Below, piece by piece: positions 55,011-64,000 of a stretch of DNA of 64,000 nt; within the stretch, counting starts at the first letter, position 1, and each line of letters begins with the position of its first letter. This DNA comes from Spongilla lacustris (Eukaryota > Porifera > Demospongiae > Spongillida > Spongillidae). The notes beneath the pieces are model-generated. The model had not been told where the DNA came from. It saw only the letters and a list, made by a program, of their open reading frames with translations, and ran no database searches. Location: the NCBI GenBank assembly GCA_949361645.1, contig OX442431.1:6663160-6727159 (forward strand), read 5' to 3'. Position numbers and translations under genes: made by a program.

Positions 55011-55969
55011 GTGTTTGGTGACAGGAAGTATCTTGATGCTGCGGTGGACTGTGGGGAAGTGGTCTGGGACCGAGGGCTCCTTCGCAAGGGGTATGGATTA
55101 TGTCATGGTGTTGCAGGAAATGCCTACACCTTCCTGCAGCTGTTCAGGCTGACCAGCAGGGCAGAGTACTTCAATAGGGCAGTGAAGGTGTGTGTGGATA
55201 TATAGTAATGGTGGGTGAGAGTGTTGTGGTAGATGCATGCATTAGCTACTTATGGTTAATTCCTACGGGGAATGCGTGATGGGCCGAACTCCATACGGTG
55301 TAACCTTTGGTGGGTGTCAGGGTAACGCCCCCTCCCCTGTGAATGGAGCTGGGGGGCGTGAAGGGGTGTGTGTGAGGATACTGTCGAATGGTGGGCGGAT
55401 CCCCTGCCCCAACTGTGCAACATCGTCAAGGATGATAGAGACCTATAGGTTGACTGGGCAGGGAGGTGGGGAACAGACAACGCGGGTGCCGACGCGAGAA
55501 CACGTGGCTTAGCTGCCCGGCGCCGCATTTATACTCAAATTTCATGTCGGGCAGTCACGTTGGGGTACACCCCCTTGCCATTAACTGCGGTTAACTACTT
55601 TAACCTTCATGAATATGTCTGCAAATATGGTGTATACAGGAAGTATATGTTGCCTTCCTTCTAGTTTACAGAGTGGTGTCTCTCTAGTTCTGACAGAAGG
55701 TGTCGTATTCCTGACCATCCCTTCTCTCTGTTTGAAGGTGAGAATGTACATGCCTGTATCTAAACCTGGTTCCCATACCTTTGGCATGTACATATATACA
55801 CTACATGTACCCAAACAACAAACGTATCGTGTTATGCATTTTATGCAGACCCAGTTCTATTCTGTAAACAGGTTTAGCTGGAACAGCCCTGTTCTACACT
55901 GACATGGCCCATGACCCATCACATGCCTTCTACCCAGCCTTGGAGTTGCCCTCCTCACGGTTCCAATAA
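55011..55969 (+). CDS. LANC-like protein, last three exons (5'-truncated)
   Basis: LANCL proteins are eukaryotic relatives of lanthipeptide cyclases that bind zinc and glutathione. Exons are 55,011-55,187, 55,665-55,737 and 55,872-55,969. They read VFGDRKYLDAAVDCGEVVW, GLLRKGYGLCHGVAGNAYTF, FTEWCLSSSDRRCRIPDHPF, SLFEG and GLAGTALFYTDMAHDPSHAF, ending ALELPSSRFQ. These align with the C-terminal third of human LANCL1 (GLLKKGYGLCHGSAGNAYAF, EWCLEYGEHGCRTPD, FSLFEGMAGT). The CH pair of GLCHG gives two of the three zinc ligands; the first Cys lies in an exon not present here. The stop TAA overlaps an AATAAA. Open throughout (116 codons). The missing 5' two-thirds suggests a partial duplicate. A decayed relative is at 27.9-28.7 kb. 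Confidence 0.88.
55255..55570. other. GC-rich insert in LANC-like intron
   Basis: 55,255-55,560 is far more GC-rich than its surroundings and is absent from the pseudogene copy at 28.03-28.09 kb, where the flanking intron sequences are close together. It was therefore inserted after the duplication, or deleted from the other copy. No coding match seen. Confidence 0.5.
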
Positions 55970-56099
55970 AAGCACACCATGAGCAACAAGGGAGCAGAAA
56001 ACTTGTGACATGCTTAGCTGCCTCATGTTGTGTAGTCACTGTGCTGTACAGTACCTGTGGTATAATGAACCATACACATGCTACATGTATATGTAGTGT

Positions 56100-56760
56100 G
56101 TTTGAGGTGAATACACTTGCTTGGCTTGTGGTGGCTTCAATCAGCAGTTCCTATCAATTGTGATCTACATGTAAGATGTACATGTATAGAGGAGGAGTTA
56201 TCCATTGATACTAGAATGGCTCCTAATCACATGTAAATCTACTTGGGTACATGTACCAAAGATCAGCCAATACATGTACACAACCACCAGAATGAAGTAG
56301 GTCATGTGACACCCTCTCCCAAATCACTATATGGGGTGACTAGGTGCTGGCAGATAACCACAGTAAGTTAAGGTAATTGAGAGGGGGAGGGGCATGCTTC
56401 AAGGTCGATATTATTTGTGAGTGGATGACAAGAGGGAGGAACAGGAAGGAGGAGAAGAGGTATAGGGGTGTGATCAGCATTCAAAAATGAGGTCCAAAGA
56501 TGGTTCATGGCTTCAATCAACATCAATGGTGCATGTACATGTATGGAGGAGGAGCTGCCTATTAATACTAGAATGGCTCCAAAGGTTTAATCACATGTAA
56601 ATCTACATAGGTAGGATCAGCCACATACCAATAATAGGTGTACACAACCACCAGAATGAAGCAGTACATGTACACATGCCAGGTCATGTGACACCCTCTC
56701 CCAAATCACTATATGGACAAGTAAGAGGAGAAAGAGGGAGAGAGGGAGGAGGGTAGAAGG
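56100..56760. repeat. Local tandem duplication
   Basis: 56,150-56,460 and 56,500-56,770 share blocks: 'catgtatagaggaggag/catgtatggaggaggagct', 'actagaatggctcc', 'caaccaccagaatgaag' and 'gacaccctctcccaaatcac', followed by purine-rich tracts. Non-coding. Confidence 0.8.
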
Positions 56761-57303
56761 GGAAGGAGAGGAGGCAGCTGATTGATGATGGTTGTGGTGT
56801 TTGTTTGATAATATGATTTGATAATCAATGATTGCGGATGAAGTTGTCAGTGAGTTTTGTTTGACAGACGTGACCTAGCCATCCTTCCAAACCGCAGCAG
56901 CACCCCTCTATGCCACCTCTCTTCTTGTAATTGGATGTTTAATTTATAGCACGAACTGAATTGATATGTATGAACTATTGTCCATACTTTATTTACTATA
57001 CAATTATGTATCATTGCGCTCAGCAGACTTTAAAAGATTTTACTAAAGCCAGTACATTGTCATGATTTATTTCTTAAAATCACAAAAATAAATGCAGGTG
57101 GCTGCCTAACTGATCAGTACCACATACTCATGACTTTAGTTAGTATACAGAACTCAGTTGGCCATTGGTTCCACTAATGTGGAATGTTAACAGAATAATT
57201 ATAATAGATGATGTAATTATAACTATAATAATTATACGTACGCAAACATCCATTTTCAGTGCTATTAAATGTTATTAAGGGGCACACATTGATACAATTT
57301 TGA

Positions 57304-57304
<1 letters not shown>

Positions 57305-57336
<32 letters not shown>
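57305..57336. repeat. (CA)n microsatellite
   Basis: About 15 CA repeats. Confidence 0.9.
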
Positions 57337-57337
<1 letters not shown>

Positions 57338-57339
57338 CA

Positions 57340-57658
57340 CTGTAAGTTCTGGTAGCCCAGCTCCATCCTGTCCTGCTGGTTCGGGACCTTTGAAGACATA
57401 GACTAGTGGCCCTCAAAGGGCAGCCTGCAGCTGGCTTGTATCCATCCTGCAACTTCTGATCCTGCCCCCATTTTCAACAAGTTTGAGGAGTTGTATGGAA
57501 AATGGTCCAAAACAACAGTGGTGCACATGAAACATGCTGTGGTTCTGTTCTGTTTGATCACTGTATTTACTGAGATCTGCTACAAGAGAACATGGGCACC
57601 CCCAGCATTTCTGGAACGGGGGTGGGGGGTGGGGCAGGATAGGGTAAGGGGGTGCCCT

Positions 57659-57689
<31 letters not shown>

Positions 57690-57800
57690 GACGCCCATGG
57701 AGGAGAGGTACAATTGGTTCACGTATATTACCTCCTTGCACACAAGAGATGCTAGGCCAGCGATTGCATCCTGTGCCACACCCATCACGATTTCATTACA
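57340..57800 (+). other. Open plus-strand stretch, not recognised, ending in a C run
   Basis: A frame at about 57,480-57,600 reads KFEELYGKWSKTTVVHMKH then AVVLFCLITVFTEICY. It ends in G-rich and C-run sequence (57,659-57,687). No splice or family evidence. Confidence 0.25.
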
Positions 57801-58066
57801 TTTTTATATTTTATGATAGGGTAGACTTAGATGGACTTATACACTGTATAGAGAGCGATATGAACAAAGACACTACACAAATGCTATACATACCGCTATA
57901 TTGGGGACTCAAGGCACGGGTTGTCAGATAAATGACTCGATTCCAATTGATTCTATACTCTGCACAACCGCCTTTGGCGCGCGCATGCGCAATTATCGTT
58001 ACTGAATAAAAATAGCAGCATTTCGTATTTGACTTTCTCGTGCTCAGAAAAGCTCTTATATCCGTC

Positions 58067-58420
58067 ATGGCTGCTCGCCTCCCGTTGTTCCTGTACAACC
58101 TGTAAGTGGTACACCTGTGTGTTTATATGTGTGTCTAGCCAGTGTTTATCCACACGCAGCTTCATTCGTCTTATTCACTCTACTACCACCGCGAGCTACA
58201 ATCCCCCTTGTGCTTCAAATGCCATGACGGGTACACCATGCCTTGGCAGGTAAGGAGAGCAGGCCTCTGTTCGTCTTTTCCTTCCCCATTTCTATCGGAA
58301 CTTTTTAAATTATGCATTTGATAGGGGACATAATTCGCTCAACCGGGCGCGGTGGGAAAAGGTTCCGTCACGTGCTGGTGACATGCTACGTGAAGCATTT
58401 ACTTTGACGCCATGCCCATG
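58067..58420 (+). CDS. Start of an unidentified gene, possible mitochondrial presequence (3 exons)
   Basis: Exons 58,067-58,101, 58,160-58,249 and 58,325-58,420 join in phase (2, 2, 2) with good donors (gtaagt, gtaagg, gtaagt). The protein begins MAARLPLFLYNLFIRLIHST, then TTASYNPPCASNAMTGTPCL and GHNSLNRARWEKVPSRAGDM. The N-terminus is Arg/Ser/Leu-rich and lacks acidic residues, as mitochondrial presequences do. The continuing exon needs to begin at phase 2 and was not found: the candidate at 58,936 would create a stop. It may belong with the exons at 59.25-62.33 kb on the same strand, but the joining exon is unproven. Family unknown. Confidence 0.5.
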
Positions 58421-59251
58421 GTAAGTCAGCTGCATGCAGATGTATTAGGTTAATTATCGTAGTTAAAAACGAAACGTCGTTATCCACGAATTACGGTTGT
58501 AAGCGTGCACGTGCCTATATTTTCCTATCTCCACTGCATATGCGCATGTAATAGTAACTACGTGTGGCGACGCGATGGCGGCATGCGTGCGCGTGACCAA
58601 TATATTGGCATATTGTTCTCGTACTCAGACCTGATCCGAAGTGAGTTGAGTAAACGAGTGTAGTATACATGAGTTGAAACATTATCGCTACATGTATACG
58701 CTTTATGCATGTATACTGCACATAGCCTGTAAGCGCACTGTGCATGTGGAGTGCGCATCAAATAGAAAATGAAATATTATTACATTTTTGGGCAATTTAA
58801 TCAGTATGCCACATATCCCTCACAACTATATTTACATGCAAGGCATTTGCATCTAACGCACAATGTCAAATAACTCATGTTTTAAAAAAGATAACTCATC
58901 GCTATTACCTTTCCACTGCATTCAGAAATTGCTGATCCATTGCCGATCCAACAACACTGACTGGACATAGTAAGTGTTGAATGGTCACCTGTGTAGGCTA
59001 TTAATAGTACATGCAATAATTCCAATATAGAAGATATGGTGTCACCTGCCTCACCTTTGCACCTCATTTTATTGTGCAAGTCACGGGTGCTTACAGTCCC
59101 ACACTGGCCCACACAATCTGCATGCTGTTATTTAGTTCATTTATGTGATGCAGACGTGCAATATGGGATGGATTTTTAAAATTATTTTTTAAAGCACTGT
59201 ATTTACTTTTATTTAGAACTGAAGCAGCATAAAGGGACCAATGAAAAATAG

Positions 59252-62200
59252 CTGAATTAGAGCAGCAGCTGAATCGTCTACCACCAGCAGCTGTCTGGCC
59301 ATCCCCTTTTGCCCTCAGCACCACCACCATCAAGTGGCGAGAAGGCTTAGCTCTGGAGGACAATGTTGCAGAGATGAGGGCACAGCTTCTCTCCATAGGG
59401 GATGTGGAGGAGATGGTGAGTATGCTTGGGGCGACAGGTTCTGCCCATGTATAGCCCTCTATTCTCCATTTGGTCCTGTCCGTCTAGCTTCTCTCCTCCT
59501 ATATCAACCTTGTACATGTATGTCCCCTCCCCCTGTGTCCACCTCCTGCCCTTCCCTGTGTTTCCCCTTCCCATAACTCCCCCTCCTACCCCTCCCTTTA
59601 TGTTCCCTCCCCATGCGCCTCTCTTCTACACCCTTCCTGTATGTTCCCCTCATGTACCTCTCTCACAGTGATATTCATGAGATCATTGTTACCATTGAGG
59701 AGTCACCTTCACCCTCCCCTCCTCCCATGTGCCCCTCTTCTGCACCCTACCTTTATGTTCCCCTTCTATGCCTTTCTCACAGTGATACTCATGAGATCAT
59801 TGTCATCATTGTGGGGATACCTTCTGCTGTGAATTCTCCTGTGAAAGAGAGATATTTCTGGTTCACCTCACGCAGTATATCTGAGCCCACGTCGATTAAC
59901 GTATACAATGGTACCTGTGTTGATGTTATAAGTACTCCACTGCTAAAAAGGCAAGCTGTGTGTGCTGGTGTGCTGTGAGGTCTGGGTTCTGTTACGCAAG
60001 ATCCTAAATGTGCATACATGTAGTGTGTGCAATAGTTTGATTTAGTATTGTTTATGTTATTACCTCAAGTATCATTAGCCAAAATGGTCTGAAAATCTTC
60101 TAAGTGTGAATTGGAAACTGTCGTAAATCTTTTAACTACATATAGGTGGAAGAGTGAGGTAACTTTACAATGGGGCAGATTTTTAAGCTAACAGTGCTGG
60201 CCTTGGCCCTGTCACCATTCCTCCAGCATCTGCAGGTTGTGAGAGGGGGAGGGAGGGAGTGGGTTAGGTTAGCAGGCTGTATCTCACTTCAATGTTGGGG
60301 CAATTCAATTTGGGCTATCTTTTGCGCATACGTTTTCCAAGATGTACTACATGTGTGTGGTCCTCATGTTAGGAATCTTGAACCCGATTTCTTCTAGCTC
60401 TTGTATCTCGCTTTATACCTTCTGTCTCTAGCTTTGTACGCTTAGTGACCTTAGCATCCTTCTCTTGTGCTTCTTATAGCAGTCACTATAGCAGGAATGT
60501 CCCCTAGTGGTATCACATACATCAAATACAGATTAGAAAACAATTGCCAAAATGTTCAGTCTTGGATTTCAATTGCCCCGTTGGTGTGAGATGCAGCCGG
60601 TGTAAATCAGTTAGGCATTTTGTGAAGGTGAACTTGGCCCTGTGCAGTGTCCTTAGGTTTACTGGGGTGGGAGGACTTGTTCTACTCTCCATGTCTCCTC
60701 TTCTTTCCTTCTTGAGGGCATCCAGGGGGGAGGGCACTTTGGGCATGCCCTCCCAATAGTGTTCTCCCAACTGGAGAAGCCTTCCTCCTCCCTTTCCTTA
60801 AGCCGCAGGTCCATGGGTGGAGGAGAGGGGGGCACTTTGGGCACGTGCCCACCTCTCCTATACCCTGGATTTGCCGCTACCCCTTTCTCACACTTCTCTT
60901 CCCTCTTCCTTGACATGGCCCCACCCCTTCCCTGGCAAGCAGACCTGGGTATACCAGTCCAGGGAGGGAGGGCAAATGAGTTTGTGGGAGGTGATTAAAA
61001 CTAAACTATAAAAGATGTTTAAAAAACAACTGCACAAGAAGGGCCACCGAGCTAAAGGTAGCTGCCAAGGAGCCTGCATAGAAGTTGTGCATGATGAATC
61101 TGTTGGTACATGTGTAGATGTTAGCAATTCCTAAGCATGTCATCTGCTATCACTCCATTCCCCCTCCATTGACTTCTTTCCACCACTACTGCTGGGAGGG
61201 GCAAGTCACGAAGCCTGCAGAGCTATTAGCACTACTGGTGAGCTGTGTGAGCTATGTGTGCAGGGGTATGTGTGCAGGGCTATGTGTGCAGGGCTATGCT
61301 GATGAGCAAAATGTATTAAAATCACAACACTAATTATGAGGTCCTATTTGTCATCACTCATACTACAGTGTGTGTTTATACATTTTTTATCACTGAGTGT
61401 AGGGTGTCAGATAAAGTGGTGTAATTTGCAGCATGTACATTATAACCATAGTCAAGAATGTTTGTACAAAACACATGTAAAATGGACATCTTACAATAAG
61501 CTGTGTATGTGGCTGTCCATCTCTTACAACGTGCATACCTCTTCTCTCCACGTGGACTAGTTGCTGAAAAAGCTCTCAAAGATGTGGAGCAGAGTGCTGG
61601 AAGGTCAGGAGGAAGAGCTCAAGGCCATCAAGGTGAACACAGCGGCCAGTGAGGAAGACTTTGAGTGCGAGGCAGAGGTGTGAGTTTTCAAAGTACCAGT
61701 TTATAATACTTAGCGGGTCCATTGAATCCATTGAAATACATTACATTTAATTGCCCACCAGGTGATTTGTTTGGATGCTTAATTTATAAATTCGATACTG
61801 CAAATTTTAGTTTGATTCATATTTTGTGATACATGTAACTAAATACAGTCAGCTTAGCCCCTCCCTCTGCATATTACTGTCACTACTCTGTGTGCTATTC
61901 TACCTCTACAAGGTGCTCATAGTATGATCACATTAGTAGGCAACTATGTATGTCCATTTTGGACATAGATAGTTGATCCAGTTGATTGTTAGTTGTTGTT
62001 AGTTGTTAGTTACTAACAATTGAACATGCATGTGCTACTGGACCAACTCAGTGGAGTGATAGACCTTGCAACCCCATCCCCAGGTCTGTAGTTAGATCTA
62101 CATACATGTACCGTACCCCAAGTATCTGTATATGCCATTTAGACAATGGAAGTATGTAATGTAGATACAATTTTCTGTGCCATGACTTGCCTTATTTGAT

Positions 62201-62330
62201 AAAATGAGTAATTAATGTTGTCTGAATGTTCCCTCATGCTTGGCTTGCTATGGTGGAACAGGAGGGAAGAAGGAGCAGGATCATCTTGGGAGGACTTCTG
62301 GACCACTACTTTGCTGAAGAGTGCTGGTAG
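59252..62330 (+). CDS. 3' exons of an unidentified coiled-coil-type gene
   Basis: Four in-phase candidates: 59,252-59,415 (ELEQQLNRLPPAAVWPSPFA to MRAQLLSIGDVEEM), 60,179-60,235 (IFKLTVLALALSPFLQHLQ), 61,561-61,677 (LLKKLSKMWSRVLEGQEEEL then KAIKVNTAASEEDFECEAE) and 62,262-62,330 (EGRRSRIILGGLLDHYFAEE then CW and stop). Codon use and charge pattern look coding, and exons 1 and 3 are rich in Glu/Lys/Leu. Between exons 1 and 2, two tandem blocks (about 59,670 and 59,780) encode HEIIVTIEES-type peptides after 'ctcacag' acceptors and could be alternative exons. I recognise no family. It may be the 3' part of the gene starting at 58,067. Confidence 0.5.
59560..59800. repeat. Tandemly duplicated pyrimidine tract plus HEIIV block
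   Basis: About 100-bp unit: a CCCTCC tract, then 'ctcacagtgat', then 'catgagatcattgt'. Two copies, the second diverged. The exon-like part also resembles 16,331-16,395. Confidence 0.65.
60540..61010. other. No gene recognised within this intron-like stretch
   Basis: Two similar purine-rich blocks (about 60,720-60,750 and 60,815-60,860, 'gggcactttgggca') suggest a small duplication. The frames here are short. Confidence 0.45.
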
Positions 62331-62599
62331 TGTTTGCGAGCGGTTCATGGAAACGACCACCAAACAACGACATTGGCAGTTGCAGACAGGTACGCTTATG
62401 TACAAATGTACATGCTGTGCACATACACACGATCTGTACACATACACTCATGCAAGGACATCCCTGCATGTTTTACCAAGGACACTTAATTTAGGTGGAA
62501 GTAAGTACAACACTACCACACAAATACATGCATTGACGCACAATAACAGTAGATTAGTGTATGCTTTACATGTACAGTAATTAAGTTGGTGATGATGCT

Positions 62600-62860
62600 T
62601 ACAAAACTTCACTACAGAGAGGACCAGATTGACCTCTTCAGTAAACCAGACACGCAAACTCTGTGTCCAACTACTACTTGTACATATACTTGTATGGATG
62701 GCAGCTTGAGACGTTAGGAGGAGTCACACACTGCATGCAAGCCTGTACATGTAAGCGATATACTCGTATATACTTTGGGTCTATTGTACATTTACATGTA
62801 TATCAGTGACGTGTAGATGTGCATGCACATAAATGTGTTGGGGGAAGTGATATTCAAGCC
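62600..62860 (+). repeat. Isolated copy of the 3' block of the GLE1-derived tandem unit
   Basis: Contains 'cttcagtaaaccagacacgc' (FSKPDTQT in one frame), 'gtcacacactgcat' and 'gtaagcgatat', as in 5,480-5,600 and 15,175-15,290. It links this end of the window to the 3-16 kb array, about 47 kb away. Confidence 0.65.
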
Positions 62861-62879
62861 TCTGGTATGTATGCATGTA

Positions 62880-63490
62880 TCATTGTCACTGATGGTTAAA
62901 ATGCTGGAAAAAGAAATGCCAAACTGAGCATGTACATGGGTGTTAATAAGAAAACCAATATACTAATATTTTTATGTTAATAATTGATAACCAGTATACC
63001 AATATTTTATACTAATATTTTTAACAAGAAGTTATGTTAATAATAGATAAACATTTACTAATATTTTTAACAAGAAGTTACAATATGTCATATTATGTGC
63101 TTCTCTTGCTTAAACTAAAAATGAGTAGATTTGCTCAGCTAATATGTCAAGTAGTACGTATTCCTAGTATCTCCCAAGTGCTATTAACCATTAATGCAAT
63201 TCACGTTATGTTCAGGTACCATGCAATGTATAAGTGGTTACATAAAAAAAGGTTGCATTCATACAATTTAAAAAAAAAAAACCAAGATAGGGAGTATGTA
63301 CAGTACTGTGTAAAGGTGATAAAGGAAAAAAAGTGATACATGCCAAACAATTAACTTGGTAACAATTATTTAATTATTATAGATTACCTGGCCTTGTCTG
63401 GAACTGTTGGAACTAAGATACTACTGCTTTGGAAATTTGCCCTTCCTCACTTGCTGCAGATAGATAGGTGCAATGACAACATCAATGACA
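62880..63490. other. AT-rich, no gene recognised
   Basis: 63,000-63,080 has a short duplicated 'actaatatttttaacaagaa' block. Otherwise nothing. Confidence 0.5.
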
Positions 63491-63496
63491 GCTTAG

Positions 63497-64000
63497 CCAC
63501 AAGCGTAGCACATTACATTAGCCATTGGAATGTACCTGAAGCAGTGCACAGGCCAAAAGGCATACCCTTACAGGCCATAGGGTGTATCAGATGCAGTTTT
63601 GTTTCCTGACCTTGCCCAGTTGTTAAAAAGTAGGTGCACCCCCATTAAGCTTGGACATCATCAATTCTGGGCCAGCACAATGGGATACTACCTTGGAAAG
63701 CATGCCATCAAGTAGCACACAAATCACTTGCTTAAGTCATCATCTTGCTGACATGTTAGCTGACTGCTCCAAGTATCAAGCCAATGTTATTGTTAGCTGA
63801 TGTTTGAGGACATCTGATGCTGGTGACTTTAGTAGTTAGCCAATTAGCTCCCCTGCCGAAGTTCAGAACTAAGACCTGATCTCCATTGAAAGAACGTGGA
63901 TGGCCCTCTTATTGCGCCACCTCTTCTGTCTTTCCTGAGTTACTCTTACTTTCTCCTGCACCAGTTCCTAAGCAGCTTTCCCTATCTCCTTCACTCCTGA
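63497..64000 (-). mobile_element. Ty3/gypsy fragment, integrase C-terminus then RT, second copy
   Basis: Nearly identical to 6,200-6,720. On the minus strand the integrase C-terminal GDQVLVLNFxxG motif (about 63,890-63,840) is followed by the RT MPFGLC block (about 63,565). It extends past the window edge. The copy shares the unusual order and most of the disabling changes with the 6-kb copy, so both derive from an already rearranged parent. Confidence 0.7.

Noticed and set aside
1..64000. tRNA or rRNA genes
   Set aside because: I looked for cloverleaf-type A/B-box patterns and rRNA-like conserved blocks and saw none I could support by eye; a covariance-model scan would be decisive.

Overview
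The window reads as nuclear DNA of an early-branching animal, most probably a sponge (inference). It holds intron-bearing metazoan gene families (VWA5A-like, syntaxin, LANCL, GLE1, CD225/dispanin, a secreted subtilase). Most introns are short (about 50-500 bp) with GT..AG ends. There are no operons or bacterial features. Microsatellites, minisatellites and decayed transposons fill much of the space between exons, and palindromic TACATGTA-type words recur throughout.

Layout. 1-16.4 kb is a repeat-rich duplication zone. Two diverged copies of one segment (about 1-2.3 kb and 9.1-11.9 kb) carry gag-like debris and a GLE1-like exon. At least four tandem copies of a GLE1 3'-exon unit lie between 3.3 and 15.8 kb, and a minus-strand Ty3/gypsy wreck occupies 6.2-9.6 kb. 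16.4-18 kb is minisatellite DNA. 19.4-20.4 kb is a broken zinc-finger/RING locus split by a small TIR element. The first clean gene is a three-exon VIT-VWA protein (22,155-24,979, +). 27.9-28.7 kb holds a rearranged LANCL pseudogene. A 17-exon proteinase K-like subtilase (30,386-35,395, +) follows; its large intron holds a gypsy remnant and a MITE. A three-exon CD225/dispanin-like gene (38,118-38,781, -) faces an unidentified plus-strand ORF. 39.6-43.7 kb is a cluster of TIR elements, including a 1.26-kb foldback palindrome and an 842-bp hAT element with a perfect 8-bp target duplication.

46.1-54.4 kb holds two complementary partial syntaxins on the minus strand: an upstream copy with only 3' exons including the membrane anchor, and a downstream copy with exons 1-10 but no visible anchor. 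Between them is a 1.1-kb array of a 31-bp minisatellite. 55.0-56.0 kb carries the last three exons of a LANC-like gene. 58.1-62.3 kb holds unidentified plus-strand exons, starting with a possible mitochondrial presequence, and 63.5-64 kb is another gypsy fragment. The genes are functionally unrelated housekeeping or secretory genes. The shared theme is partial-gene duplication (GLE1, syntaxin, LANCL) in a transposon-dense region. Exon coordinates come from splice sites and phase continuity read by eye; no database search was possible.
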